From positions 62,001-126,000 of the forward strand of contig JAQSEB010000063.1 in assembly GCA_030063045.1 (NCBI GenBank): a DNA stretch of 64,000 nucleotides, given 5' to 3'. The notes under the pieces were generated by a model. That model made no database searches, was not told where the DNA came from, and saw nothing but the letters and a program-made list of their open reading frames with translations. The translations under genes and the position numbers were made by a program. This DNA comes from Pratylenchus scribneri (taxonomy: Eukaryota; Nematoda; Chromadorea; Rhabditida; Pratylenchidae). This document shows positions 10,229 to 22,396 of this stretch, in pieces; position 1 is the first letter of the stretch, and each line of letters begins with the position of its first letter.

Positions 10229-10408
10229 ATTAAACCGCTATCCAAAAATTTTATTTTTGGACTTAGCCTGTCTAACCATACTCCAAAAAATTAGACAGTT
10301 TCCAACTCACTCGGCTCGGCATCTATTATGCCTTCGGGGAAGCCGGCGGTATAATCGTGAGTCATTATTGTGTTTTTTTTTATCAAATTTTAAAATAACA
10401 ACATCGAA
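10229..10408. ncRNA. Putative structured RNA element, copy 1
   Basis: About 180 bp is repeated at 13063-13249. It folds into three local stems: TCCAAAAAT/ATTTTTGGA, CTGTCTAA/TTAGACAG, and CTCAC/GTGAG enclosing a GC-rich inner hairpin (GGCAT/ATGCC). On the plus strand a run of nine or more T follows the last stem, like a polymerase III terminator. On the minus strand AATTTTTTGG resembles an Sm site. It lies just downstream of the gene at 10484-12497. The strand and RNA class are undecided, and transcription is inference. Confidence 0.4.
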
Positions 10409-10483
10409 AATGTAAATATTTATTGTAAAAAACAAATATAAAAAATTGTTTAAAACAAATTGAAATTAAAAATTCCGTGATAC

Positions 10484-12497
10484 TTAACAATTCAAAAAAA
10501 ATTTACGAATAAGTTTGAGAATAAGACGATATAATATAAATAGGGAAAAGAAAGCCAAGAAGATCCATAGAAAATTAGTTTTTATTAAATCAAAAAGGAA
10601 TCCAACAAATGATCCAATTTTATTAAGAACATTATCGCCTATTTTGTCCATCTCTTTAAAAATTTCCATTCTTTTTTGTAATTCTTTATCCATTTTCTCA
10701 TATTGTTCATGTGCGATTCGATAATGTGTTTCTTCTTCTGTTTGAATCTTCTCCAAAAATTGAGCACTTTCATTAATATGTTGCATAAAATTCAAATATT
10801 TTTGCAAACTGATATAAACATGCTAAAAATTCTAATGTACAACAAAAATTGATTAAATAAATTACATTGTCGATATGTGGCCTTATTTGAAAATTTTTGA
10901 TAGAAATTGTACCACGAATTTTTTTATTTCCAATAATTGCCTTTGTTTCCGCCGGTAGATGTATAATGTTCACATTATGCAACAATTGAATATTTTCAAT
11001 ATCATTTGAATTATTCCCTTGGTGAATTAATTGCATACTCTAAATATATAAATAAAAAATTATATTTTATAATTTTTACTTTTTCATTTGTAGCGACCAA
11101 ATAACGATCATGAAATTTTCTTATTAATGTATTCTTTTGAAAATGCCAATCAAAATATAACTGATTGCATGGCTTGTTGAGTAAAAGATGTCCTTCAATA
11201 TTACAAAAATTCTGAGTATCATTTCGTAAATAACACATAAAAAGTCCACGCTTAACATTATAATTATAAATAAATAAATATTAGAAAGTCACTTTAAAAG
11301 TGCATGAATGCGGAAAATTCAGAGGGAAGCTGGTAGAATTAATGAACGCAACAGGATGAGCATATGGCCAATATGTGAAAACATGTTCGTTAGAAAGATG
11401 TCCTTTATCGATAATCTATAAAAAATATCAATTAATAATAATATAATGAATAAATATCACGTCATAAATCGGAAATATATTAGGATTGGCATGACAAAGT
11501 TTTGCTTTCAATTGAAATCGAGGCCAATTCCGATTCTTTTCCATAATACAACCATTAGGAATCATTTTTAATGTGGCCAAGGTAGTCTTCGTCATATTGA
11601 CACCATTTAATGCATCGTTCAAGAGCTAATATTGAGAAATTTATGAAACTTATGAATAAGTGTAATCAAACCGTTGTATATGTCTCATCAATTTCCAATA
11701 TTTCATCTCCTTTACCATTAAAAAAAAGACGAAGAAATGTAATTTCACGCTCAATAAATTTGTCCAATTCTACTTCATATGCCCGGATACGTAACATTCT
11801 ATTAATTATTAAATTAAAAGAAAAATAATGATAATCACTTTGCAGTATAATCAATTTCCATTTGCTTTAATTTTAATTGTTCTGATAATTTTTCAGTCGC
11901 ATTATGCAGAGCATTAATTTCTTCTTGTACCATGTTGATTTCTTTTCCTTGACTATTTATTGTTTTACTCAACCATATTATACCGGTTCCAATTAATACT
12001 ATAAAAAAATAAATTTAAAATTATTCTAAATATTTACTTGTAGCTACTCCTCCCACAACCAATGCTACAACAAATCGTGGCTTTCTTATATGTTTAAATT
12101 CATTAACTTCTTGATATTGACAATATTTGTTCAGTGTTTCATAGAATTCATTTGCCTTTTTAAATTTGAATTGTACAAAATCAGGAAATTGATCATTTAA
12201 ATCTTCTCCGAACTTAAAAAGATTTAAATAGAGTTAAATAAGCAAAATTATTACAGCTAAAATCTTTTCTCCAAAATTGCCATAATCTATTGTCGGCATA
12301 TCCAAACATTGTAATTGAATCTCATCAACATTCCTTAAATAAAGTTTAATGCAATTATTTTTATATATAACTAACACTCCATTTCCCATAAATTCAAATT
12401 CAACATTATGATCCAGCAAAAATTTTTCGGCATCAATGGAATTACTTGGAGAACATAATAAAATTAGAAAGAAAACAATTTTCAAATATTTGTACAT
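10484..12497 (-). CDS. Multi-exon gene with class I fusion-glycoprotein layout
   Basis: The ATG at 12497 opens a signal peptide (hydrophobic core IVFFLILLCS). Coding segments on the minus strand, judged by GT-AG sites, are about 12497-12255, 12212-12038, 11998-11839, 11798-11672, 11625-11461, 11415-11293, 11250-11080, 11039-10844 and 10809-10484; introns are 32-60 nt and the total is about 560 aa. The second and third segments hold a long glycine/alanine-rich hydrophobic stretch preceded by basic residues, then a heptad-type coiled coil. The middle is cysteine-bearing with N-glycosylation sites. The last segment has a second coiled coil, a membrane helix (WIFLAFFSLFILY) and a short basic tail. 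This order is that of viral class I fusion proteins. I infer a captured or virus-derived fusogen. The exact family is unknown and a host adhesion protein is not excluded. Confidence 0.55.
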
Positions 12498-13062
12498 TTT
12501 ATTCGCTTATCTAAAATTTAAGAAGAAATGTTAGATTTTTAATTATTCCTAAAGGAAAAGAACCGAATTAATCAAAATATGAATTAAAACTATATTTCTC
12601 TAAACTAAACCCATTCAAATATTTTTCTATTTGACTTTATCTATTTAATTTTCAAAGGAAATAAAGCAATATTTGGGTTTGCCTTAAACAAAAATTATAT
12701 TTAGGATTTGTCTGACACAATGGGTGTAAATTGATGCCAATCTGGCGAGGAAAAAGTCATTTTGGATATATTCAATAAATGTAGGCATAGTTTAACGTCA
12801 TTGCGGACAAGTGCAATTTCGAAATATTCCGTATGTGCAGGTATAGTTCAATGTCATTTCGGACAAATAAATGATAGATTATAAAATGAGTTAAGAGAGA
12901 ATTTCAAGTTAAAGAGAATATGTTTTTTATTATATAATAGTGTTATCATCCAAATAAATAAAGAATTCTTTTAATCGTAAAAATATTAAATCCAACTAAA
13001 AGTCTAATTTAAAATTAGACTAATCAAAAAAAATTGTAAACAAAATGAACCATCAAACATAT

Positions 13063-13249
13063 TCTCAATTAAAACCGCTATCCAAATATTTTATACTTGG
13101 ACTTAGCCTGTCTAACCATACTCCAAAAAATTAGACAGTTTCCAACTCACTCGGCTCGGCATCTATTATGCCTTCGGGGAAGCCGGCGGTATAATCGTGA
13201 GTCATTATTTTGTTTTTTTTTTATCAAATTTTAAATTAACAACATAGAA
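13063..13249. ncRNA. Putative structured RNA element, copy 2
   Basis: This is the second copy of the element at 10229-10408, just downstream of the stop at 13291. The first stem here is TCCAAATAT/ATACTTGGA: relative to copy 1, one A-T pair has become T-A (compensatory) and one pair is lost. The other two stems are unchanged. The T run is retained. Confidence 0.4.
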
Positions 13250-13290
13250 AATAGATTAACAATTGAAAATAATTTAAAACAAAACATATT

Positions 13291-14408
13291 TTAGCCATTG
13301 TACTTTTTCAATAATTTTTCAGCAGCTTCCAAATTATTCCTTGTTTCTTTAACAGCTCTGCTCAATTTTCTATCACTGCCCTTTAGATTGTTCTGAAATG
13401 AATACTATATAAAAATTATTTTTTTATAACTATACATATGCATAATCCAACTCATTCGCTGTTTGATTTAACTGATGGATTTTATTTTTCCTCCGGCAAA
13501 TGCGACAATATTTACTATAATTATGACTAAGATGTTCTCCGGTAGTGTCACGCTCACGAGGATCAATAATGTTGTCCAAAACATCTCGAAAACTTAAAAT
13601 ATAATAAAAAATTTTCTAAATATAAAATTTTGTGACTAACATTTTTGGATTCTGCCCATTCCCTATTTCCATTAAAGCATTGGGCGGCTGAGCATTTTTT
13701 TTCCTATTTTGAAATATGATAAAAAATATAAATGAAAAATTAGATAAGGAAATAAGTAACTAACATATGTCGTTTGCGAGGTATTTGATAGTCCGATAAA
13801 GAATTAATTGATACAGATTTTGGCAAAACATTTTGACTAAAAATAAAAAAAATGTTAACCAATCCTAAATAAAAATGCAAAAATACTGTTCATTTTCCAT
13901 CAATTCAATGTGATGCAATTCCAGTTGATTACTATTTAAAAATACAAATAAATATTTTCATAATTAAAATAATTACGATGTTTCTTTGTCATTTTCCTCA
14001 TTTTCTTCCATTGGAAATACTGGTGGAGTCACAGGACAGAGAATTTGCCTTAGTTAAATTAAAAATATATTTATGAATAAAAAATATATATACTCGGCAA
14101 AATCGGCTAATAATTGGGCGTCATCAATTTCGGAAACATTATTTTCAATTTGTTGCCTACTTTGCAATTGTTCCAAACTTTTAATAATAATAATTTAATT
14201 TTTAATGAATTCTAAATTGGAAGAAATACCCCTTGCGTGAAATATTTCTTGCAGCTTGTTGCGCCTTCCTTTTTAACTGTTTTTCATCATTCTTTTTTTT
14301 ATCAGCAGCCAATTTTTGTTGTTGTTTCGCCAATTTTTCTTCCTTTTTTCTTTTATCTTCAGCAACTTTTTGATCGTGTACAATTTGTCGCAATTGTTTG
14401 GTAGCCAT
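13291..14408 (-). CDS. Lysine-rich coiled-coil protein, multi-exon, unrecognised
   Basis: It starts at the ATG at 14408. Exon 1 (to about 14230) is a highly charged helix rich in Lys/Gln/Glu (KKEEKLAKQQQKLAADKKK). Exons 14177-14094 and 14048-13977 are acidic (EIDDAQLLADF; EENEENDKE). Several small exons follow through 13600, then one with two close cysteines (KYCRICRRKNK, near 13495). A last exon ends at the TAA at 13291-13293 (NNLEAAEKLLKKYNG). Introns are about 40-60 nt. A nuclear or nucleic-acid-binding role would fit the charge pattern, but no family is recognised. Middle exon borders are uncertain. Confidence 0.5.
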
Positions 14409-14644
14409 AAATATTTTTTTATTAAATTCTTTTTGTAATTTAGCTAAAATTATACTATTTATTTTTTTAAATTTTTTTTATAATTTTTTATAAATTATGA
14501 ATAGGATTGGGAAATAATTTTAGGAAGTTATAATCATTATTTTTGACGAAAGAATTGAAGGAATATAAAATATTTTTGCCGCCATAATAATAATAATAAT
14601 TGAAGACAACCCAAAAACACAAAATAGAGTAACAATAAATATAT

Positions 14645-14680
14645 GCATCTGACTGAGACCCAAAGGGTAAGTGCAAATAT
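14645..14680 (-). promoter_or_regulatory. Motif shared with 9798-9835
   Basis: CATCTGACTGAGACCC followed by AGGGTAAGTG lies about 240 bp upstream of the ATG at 14408, followed to the right by ACAAAAAGGTG-like sequence as at 9845. Conservation over about 35 bp between two otherwise different AT-rich regions suggests a promoter or 5'-leader element, or a fragment of an older duplication. Confidence 0.3.
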
Positions 14681-14699
14681 AAATTGTTACACTAAAAGG

Positions 14700-15480
14700 T
14701 GATTTTGGCCTGCAGATTTTCCTGAAATTTTAAATAGAGAATTTATTATATATTCATTATTTACAATATATTGTAGTGGCCTATCAATATTTTGGCATAG
14801 AAATTTGTGTGATCCAATATCCACTATCCGCGAACAATTTTACAATTTTGTTATCTATGATGAATTCACCAATTGTTCATGAAAAATTTAGGTTAGAAAA
14901 AATGTAATAAATAAATTAAACAAACTCACATTTTAATTATTTTGCAAAATATAATAATTTGTAGACAATAAATGTGTAAAATGGACTTCCAACATTAATG
15001 GTTTTTAAAAAAAAAATAAAAAAAATTCAATTAATTATTCAATCAAAACTCACGTAGTAAAATTGTTTCCAAATATAAATAGTTATTAAGCATTCAATAA
15101 ATTCAATAAGAAATCAATGAACCTTAAAAATATTGGTTATTAAATAATTATTTTTAAATAAATAATAAAACGCACATATTAATTCAATATAATATTCCTT
15201 TTGTAATATTTGTTTGTTCCAAGATCCATTAAAAAAAAATTTAATTATTTGAAAATAATAGAAAAAAACTCACATTCAATTATTTATTGAATATACAAAA
15301 ACAATTTTGCAATAAATTGTTATCTTCTGCCATGAAAGTAAAAAAATAAAAATTTATTAATTAAAAAACTTACATTTAAGTAATATATTCAGTGCACAAA
15401 AACATATCAAAAATAAAATCCTTTGTTCAGCCAATTCATGTATAAGAAAATTAAATAAAAAAATATTTGTATAAAATAAC
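14700..15480. other. AT-rich intergenic stretch, no gene seen
   Basis: Short words such as AACTCACATT and TTACATTTAAGTAAT recur, suggesting decayed tandem repeats. No ORF or splice-consistent exon is convincing. Confidence 0.3.
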
Positions 15481-15487
15481 AAATTAT

Positions 15488-16712
15488 TCATTCGCATTAA
15501 AAATTAGAAGATAAGAGGATTACAGACAATGGCTTACGTCCTCCTATCGACTAATATTTAACTATACTCTTTTATCATTTTTGTTTCTATAATTTATTTT
15601 AAAATAATCATTAGCATTAAAAATTAGAAGATAAGAGGATTACAGACAATGGCTTACGTCCTCCTATCGACTAATATTTAATTATACTCGTTTTTCATTT
15701 TTGTTATCATTCGCATTAAAAATTAGAAGATAAGAGGATTACAGACAATGGCTTACGTCCTCCTATCGACTAATATTTAACTATACTCTTTTATCATTTT
15801 TGTTTCTATAATTTATTTTAAAATAATCATTAGCATTAAAAATTAGAAGATAAGAGGATTACAGACAATGGCTTACGTCCTCCTATCGACTAATATTTAA
15901 CTATACTCTTTTTTCATTTTTGTTATCATTCGCATTAAAAATTAGAAGATAAGAGGATTACAGACAATGGCTTACGTCCTCCTATCGACTAATATTTAAC
16001 TATACTCTTTTTTCATTTTTGTTATCATTCGCATTAAAAATTAGAAGATAAGAGGATTACAGACAATGGCTTACGTCCTCCTATCGACTAATATTTAATT
16101 ATACTCGTTTTTCATTTTTGTTATCATTCGCATTAAAAATTAGAAGATAAGAGGATTACAGACAATGGCTTACGTCCTCCTATCGACTAATATTTAACTA
16201 TACTCTTTTATCATTTTTGTTTCTATAATTTATTTTAAAATAATCATTAGCATTAAAAATTAGAAGATAAGAGGATTACAGACAATGGCTTACGTCCTCC
16301 TATCGACTAATATTTAACTATACTCTTTTTTCATTTTTGTTATCATTCGCATTAAAAATTAGAAGATAAGAGGATTACAGACAATGGCTTACGTCCTCCT
16401 ATCGACTAATATTTAACTATACTCTTTTTTCATTTTTGTTATCATTCGCATTAAAAATTAGAAGATAAGAGGATTACAGACAATGGCTTACGTCCTCCTA
16501 TCGACTAATATTTAATTATACTCGTTTTTCATTTTTGTTATCATTCGCATTAAAAATTAGAAGATAAGAGGATTACAGACAATGGCTTACGTCCTCCTAT
16601 CGACTAATATTTAATTATACTCGTTTTTCATTTTTGTTATCATTCGCATTAAAAATTAGAAGATAAGAGGATTACAGACAATGGCTTACGTCCTCCTATC
16701 GACTAATTTTTA
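15488..16712. repeat. Satellite array, 12 units of 99 or 120 bp with higher-order period 417
   Basis: Units start (ATTAG) at 15503, 15623, 15722, 15842, 15941, 16040, 16139, 16259, 16358, 16457, 16556 and 16655. Each holds the constant core GAGGATTACAGACAATGGCT followed by TACGTCCTC, in which GAGGA/TCCTC and TTAG/CTAA can pair. Spacers are of three kinds: A (long), B1 (ATTATACTCG) and B2 (ACTATACTCT). Their order is A,B1,A,B2,B2,B1,A,B2,B2,B1,B1, so units 3-6 and 7-10 are a repeated four-unit block of 417 bp. Confidence 0.9.
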
Positions 16713-18330
16713 AGTAAAAATTTAATTTTTCCTTTATATATATTAAAAAGCGAATTAAATAAAAAAAATTGTTGTAATAATTAATATATATTGAAATAAT
16801 TTAAACTAACCACAATTTATTGAATTCTTCTAATTAAATTCAATATTTAAAGATCATGCAAATGGAATAAAGCAAATATAAATTGTTCTTTATAACCAAA
16901 TTCATTTGGCATTCAAAAAAAATACACATTGATGGCATTTTACATTTTTATGATTGCATCCATGATTAAAAATAATCCAATTAGTTTTTGGCCAAAGAAA
17001 ATATTCAATTCTCTCCAATCTGACAATATTTCAAATTAATTAGAGAAAAATTTTTAAATCAAAAAAATTTTTTTTAATAAATCTGAAATCTGTTTTATAT
17101 TCTATAAACCATAAATAAAATTTGTATAGATATGTCTTTTTACATATTTATTTATTAATTTTAATCGAAACGTAGCGAGCGAATTAAACTCTCTAAATTA
17201 TATCTCCTCTTTTTAATTTAAATCTTGTAAATTTTGAGTTAAAATCTACCAAATAAAATATAAATCAATGCGTTTCGATGAGATTCATAAATTTGTATAA
17301 GCTTTGTAGGGTCTAAAATCAATTTGATTTATTAAAAAATCAAAAATTATTTTAGTGCAAAAAATTTACTTAATTTTATTTTAATAATAATTAAGTAGGG
17401 GATTTTTAGATTTTCATTAATTTTTATATGTATTAGATTTGATGAAAAAAAGAAAAAAATTGTGTTTATGAGTATTTTGTTTTTGAATTATTTTAGCAAT
17501 TTGTGACTTTTTGAGAAAAAATTTTCTGTTAAAGATGCAATAGAAAGCCAATAAAAATTTCCAAAAAAATTTTAATCATCTATTTTGAGATTTTTTCGTC
17601 CAAAAAATTTCATCCCTATTAATAATTTTCACCCACTTCCATCGTTGATTGTCACGTCAAAAAAATTACTTTCCATTGAATTGCCTAAATTCCATTTTTT
17701 GTGGCCAAAATTTATTTTAAATGGAATCATTTGGCCGAATATTCTCATCAAATTAATTCATTTCGGAATTGATCAATTTGAATTAGGCCATTTGCTTTTT
17801 AATCCAATAAAATTATTAAATTATTTCCAATATAATCAAATTGATTCAAATTGTCAATAAATGTTAATGGAAGAGAATGCCAAGAAATGCGAAAATGCAA
17901 AATTGATTCTGAAAATAGGATGGGAATCGGTAATGTAGTACAAATAATCTACAAAAAATAGTCAAATAGGATCAGATTTAATCAACCCACATTAACAATC
18001 ATAAACCATATGTTAATTGTAATAGATCTAGTCAAGATCGATCGAATGGTATAAAATTTAAAGTTTTTAACTGGTTTTGAACCAATAAATCTAAATTAGT
18101 TTAGACCGTTAAATACCATTTAATTTTGATCAAATCATGACCAAATTATATACCATTAAATACGTCTTGAACAGCTCTATTCAATTTGGCTAAATTGGTT
18201 TGTAAATATATGGTATAGACCTTTAAAGCATTACTAATTATTTTGCCATTACTAAATATTAACTCTTTTTCGCCAAATTAAATAATATTTTAAAATAATT
18301 TATCTATTAATTTTTATTGAATTCAAATGA
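16713..18330. other. AT-rich, mostly gene-free
   Basis: A plus-strand ORF at 17585-17860 (91 aa, LPKFHFLWPKFI) has no recognised domain. The stretch 18040-18200 carries the TATACCATT...CAGCTCTAT module found in other repeats of the window. Confidence 0.3.
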
Positions 18331-18339
18331 GACTGACCT

Positions 18340-18424
18340 GTTTTTTAGGACGCATTTGGCAGCAAATGTGCTCCGAAAATTCATGGAATGGAATGTATTG
18401 AGGCTGTAAATTTTCTGGAAAACC
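18340..18424 (-). pseudogene. Isolated exon-like segment
   Basis: On the minus strand a TTTCAG acceptor precedes an open segment reading ENLQPQYIPFHEFSEH then ICCQMRPKK, followed by a GT donor (GTCAGTC). I find no neighbouring exons, so it may be an orphan exon or a gene remnant. Confidence 0.25.
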
Positions 18425-19482
18425 TGAAATATATTAAGTGAAATAATAATACAAAAATAAATTTATTTTTGTTGAAAAAATATAAAATTTTGCAAAGTTT
18501 TGATGACAAATTATTTTGTAAATTTAAAGGTTAAGCAAGAATTAATTAGCTTATTTTAGTATTTTTTTAAAAAGTCAAAATTTTAACATGGAAAATACGA
18601 TGCCATTTTTTAGATAAATTCCCAAAATATTTAAATTATTTTGTCTAGAAAAAATTTGAATTAAATTTAGGAATATTTATTGTTTTAAAAATATCAGAAT
18701 TTTGGCATCAAAATGTGAGTGAATTCAATGATTTTAGATAAAATAAATTTGTTCCCCATAATATTTGCGATACCATTCAATGAGTCTAAACCAGCTCTAT
18801 ACAATTTTTGGTATATGGTTTGGGAATTTCGGGAAACAGCTTTACTAAAACAATCAAATTTTTTGAAAATTTTGTATCATTTTTTTGACAAATTCTATGT
18901 TTTCAATAGGATAATTAATAGTTAATTAAATTGCCTGAACATGCTCCTTCCTTATATGCCAATAGTGAATCTAATTCAACAAAATTTAAAATTGCATTGA
19001 GAGCATTGACAAATGACAGATTATTTTTGCTTGAATTTCTTTGCTTTTTCATCATAGATTCCCCATTCCCATTGGCGGTTGAAGCATGAAGTGATTAATG
19101 GATATGAAGAGATTCCGCAGAAAAGCAACCTTTAAAAAGTTGAAATGTAAAAAAGTATTTTAAACATAAATGTGCTGGGGGAGGGACTGTCCCCCCGGGT
19201 AGTAATATTTGGAAATGTTGAAAAAATGGGTAATATTGGGGTCTGGAGAATTACAAAAATTTATTAGTGTTTTGCCCATTACTACCCATTTTTTGCCTTT
19301 TTTTTTTAAAAAAAAATGAGTAAAAAATGATATTTTCTTGTGCGACTTGGCAAAAAATGCAAAAATTGAAGGTCTTTTACCATAGAATATCAAAAATTTC
19401 TCAGAACTACCCACTTTTTCCTTAAAAAATGTACTTTGTTTTCGATAAGTTGTAAAGTTGATGGATCAAAAACTTGTTGCCT

Positions 19483-20100
19483 AATGGGAAATTCCCAGTC
19501 AATCAAAGTGTAATATTATCTTATAAAAATGGTACCATTCGATCCAGCTCGATGAGCTGCGTTGAATAAACTATAATTTGTCTATATAAAAATTTTCATC
19601 AAAAATGACCTTGGTCCCCCCTTTGTATTTTCCTGGTAAAAGTTTGCATTTTCTTACCAAGATGGCAAGATATGGCAAAATGGATGTCAGATTCTTGTTC
19701 TATGCCCACCGAAAACCCCTAGAAACCAATTTTTGAAAAAATTAAAAAATAATTTTTTTTGGGATACGGATTCTTTAGGATTGCCCAAAAATTGCAAAAA
19801 TTGAAGGTCTTTTACCATAGAAGTGGATGAATCAAAAATTTGTTGCCTAATGGGAAATTCTCAGTCAATCGGAAAAAATTAAAATTTGAATTTGATGGAT
19901 GGGATTGATGACTGACAGAGTGATTTCTGGTCGTAAATGATAAAAGTTATTATGTAAAAATTTTGATGGATGAAAAAAAATTGCCTAATGGGAAATTCTC
20001 AGTCAATCGGAAAAAATTAAAATTTGAATTTGATGGATGAGACTTAAAGAACTAATGATCGGCAATAGCAAAAGTAATTAGGCAAAAAATTTTGATGGAA
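19483..20100. repeat. Dispersed repeat with GGGAAATTCYC palindrome
   Basis: TTGCCTAATGGGAAATTC followed by CAGTCAATC occurs at about 19486, 19846, 19980 and again at 21163. The 19846 and 19980 copies share a further 40 bp (AAAATTTGAATTTGATGGAT). The copy near 21100 shares GAACTAATGATCGGCAATAG with 20050. The units are degenerate and partly nested. Confidence 0.6.
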
Positions 20101-20434
20101 TTTTTGACCAAACCATAACAAATTATATACCATTCAATGCGTCTTGACCAGCTCTATCCAATTTTGAGTATTGGGAATTTAAGACAAAACTTTATTTAAA
20201 GCATTTTTGAAAACGTTTCGGCTATTTTATGTTTTCTATGGGTAAATTATTTGTTAATAAAACTTGCCTGAACATGCACGTCCTATTTGCCAAAAGTGTA
20301 TCCAATTCAACACATTTTAAATTGCATTGGAGCATTGATAATTGGCATCATTAAAAAAATATAATTCTCTCCTTTGTTAATTATAATCATTTCTGAATTT
20401 CACAAATATTATTTTAATTTAAATATTATTTTTA

Positions 20435-20761
20435 TTAAATTATAACTTTTTTTGCATTTAATGGTACCAAAATGAAAAGGCGGCCTTCAATTTGGTCAAG
20501 ATGAAATAAATTTGTCCAATTTGTAATTCTTTCAAAATGGCATTTTTGCAAAATATATTCAGTCCAAATGAAATCGAATAGTCGGAATTTGACGTGAAGA
20601 AATATTAAAAAATGAAATAAATAAAAAAAAGATATTAAATAACCTTGCTTAAATTGGATTCCTTCCTGTGTAATTTTCTTCAATTGAAAAATATCCAATG
20701 CAGGCGAATAATTCATTAAAAAAATGGAATGAATTGGTGGAATAATTCGAAATGGGACCAA
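20435..20761 (-). CDS. Uncertain ORF, 108 aa
   Basis: An open minus-strand frame contains FERITNWTNLFHLDQIEG in ordinary composition, but also a hydrophobic low-complexity middle (ISFFYLFHFLIFLHVKF). I recognise no family. It may be one exon of a decayed gene; a lower-strand chance frame in AT-rich DNA is as likely. Confidence 0.2.
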   Translation of the reverse strand: MVPFRIIPPIHSIFLMNYSPALDIFQLKKITQEGIQFKQGYLISFFYLFHFLIFLHVKFRLFDFIWTEYILQKCHFERITNWTNLFHLDQIEGRLFILVPLNAKKVII

Positions 20762-20769
20762 TAAATTGG

Positions 20770-21925
20770 AAAATTATATTTAATAAATTCATTGTGGCGG
20801 AAAAAGATGGTTGTTAACCATTTAATGCCAAAATTTTTAAATTTTAATCATGAATTTCAATTTGTAGAAACAAAATTATTTGATTAGTTTAGGTGTTTGG
20901 GCAAAATGTACAACAGTATATTAGTCATCGAATATTGAACATGTAATAGAATTTTGCAAATTGGGTCAATTTGAAATAATGAAACATTTCCATCATCAAA
21001 AATTGTCTACTCTTTTCAAAATGATAAGAATTAAAAAGGAAGATTGGAAAATTGCCCTCGTAAAATATGTGAAAATTTGAATTTGATGAGTGAGATTTAA
21101 AGAACTAATGATCGGCAATAGTAAAAGTCATTAAGCAAAAATTTTGATGGATCAAAAATTTGTTGCCTAATGGGAAATTCCCAGTCAATCAAAATATCAT
21201 TAAAAATTTTTGATCTTTACCGATGACAGAAATTCAAAAAATAATTTTGCCAATAGAAATTTCCAAATCATAAATCGTTCACAAACTTATTTAATATTGT
21301 AATTCAGTTTATGAAAGAATGCAGTAAGTGATGAAAGGATTATAACGGTTCGAGGTAAAATCCTCGGCAAAAATGGAAATCGATGAATCTAAAAATGAAT
21401 ACATTTATATAATTGGTGATAATTTGTGTAGTGGCTAATATTTATTTATGACAAATTTCATTGATTTTAAACCAACCAACGTATATTCTAAAGTATATAA
21501 TTGATAAAATTTTCCATAAAATTAATCTTTTTGTTTAAATTTATAAATTTTAATTCAATTAAACTCAAATTCGCAAAATGAGCCATTAAAAAATAAACAC
21601 TATAATTTATTACCACTTTGTTTGAGTCCAATATTGAAAAGCCTTATTTCACAAAATTTTAAGGCCGTTACGATATATAATCAAAACAAAAGCGGATCCA
21701 TATTCCAAACAAAATATCAAAATTATTTTTAAAAAATGATTATTGCATTACCTTTTTCAAATTTTTAAACCTTTATAGATGGCAAAATAGGACCAAATTG
21801 TTTAAAAATTCATTTTAATTCGCTATAATCGCCTAAGGTAAATTCAAAAAGTTGAAAAATGAGTCGAACGCCATTTCAATATGCCGTATTTTGCATTTTT
21901 CGCAATTATAGATTTGCATTTTCGT
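20770..21925. other. AT-rich intergenic stretch, no gene seen
   Basis: Apart from the repeat copy near 21100-21200 I see no coding or structured feature. Confidence 0.3.
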
Positions 21926-21930
21926 TTAGA

Positions 21931-21994
21931 TTGTGACGAGATTGGAGTCAGCGACGGTCGCTTCGCGACCGCCGCTAGCTCAATCTCGTCACAA
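21931..21994. repeat. Covarying GC hairpin, copy with unique arms
   Basis: The arms TTGTGACGAGATTG and CAATCTCGTCACAA pair perfectly over 14 bp. The core GGTCGC-TTC-GCGACC (21956-21970) is also perfect. The core matches that at 32011-32027, but the outer arms are unlike any other copy, and flanking DNA is plain AT-rich sequence. Confidence 0.75.
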
Positions 21995-22396
21995 AATAAT
22001 TTTTTAACTTAATAAATATTTTCTTATTATATTTTTGCCATCGAAATTTAATATTATTTTTAAAAAAATTTAAAATAAAATTTACTGCTGTTTTATGTTT
22101 TTTTTTTCTGAAAATTTTTTGAAATTTTATTTTAGTTTTACAAAAAATATTTTGAAGAACATTTTATCTATGTTTTTATGTTTTTTTTTGTATTTTCTTT
22201 TTATTAAATTTCAAATTTTTTTTCTATTATTCTTTAAGATTTTAAAATATTTTTTTCAAATTTTTTAATTTATTAGGCAATTAATTTTTTTAGATTTTTT
22301 TAATTTGGCGAATTTGCAAATTTTTTTTTTTAAATAGTATAAAAAAATTCATTAAAAAATTTTTCAAATCAGTTTTAGAGTTTTAGAGTTGTGAAC

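Noticed and set aside
10229..10408. U1, U2, U4, U5 or U6 snRNA
   Set aside because: None of the diagnostic conserved loops or 5' ends I know are present on either strand.
15488..16712. CRISPR array
   Set aside because: Repeats and spacers are both repetitive, units are 99-120 bp, spacers recur, and the genome is eukaryotic.
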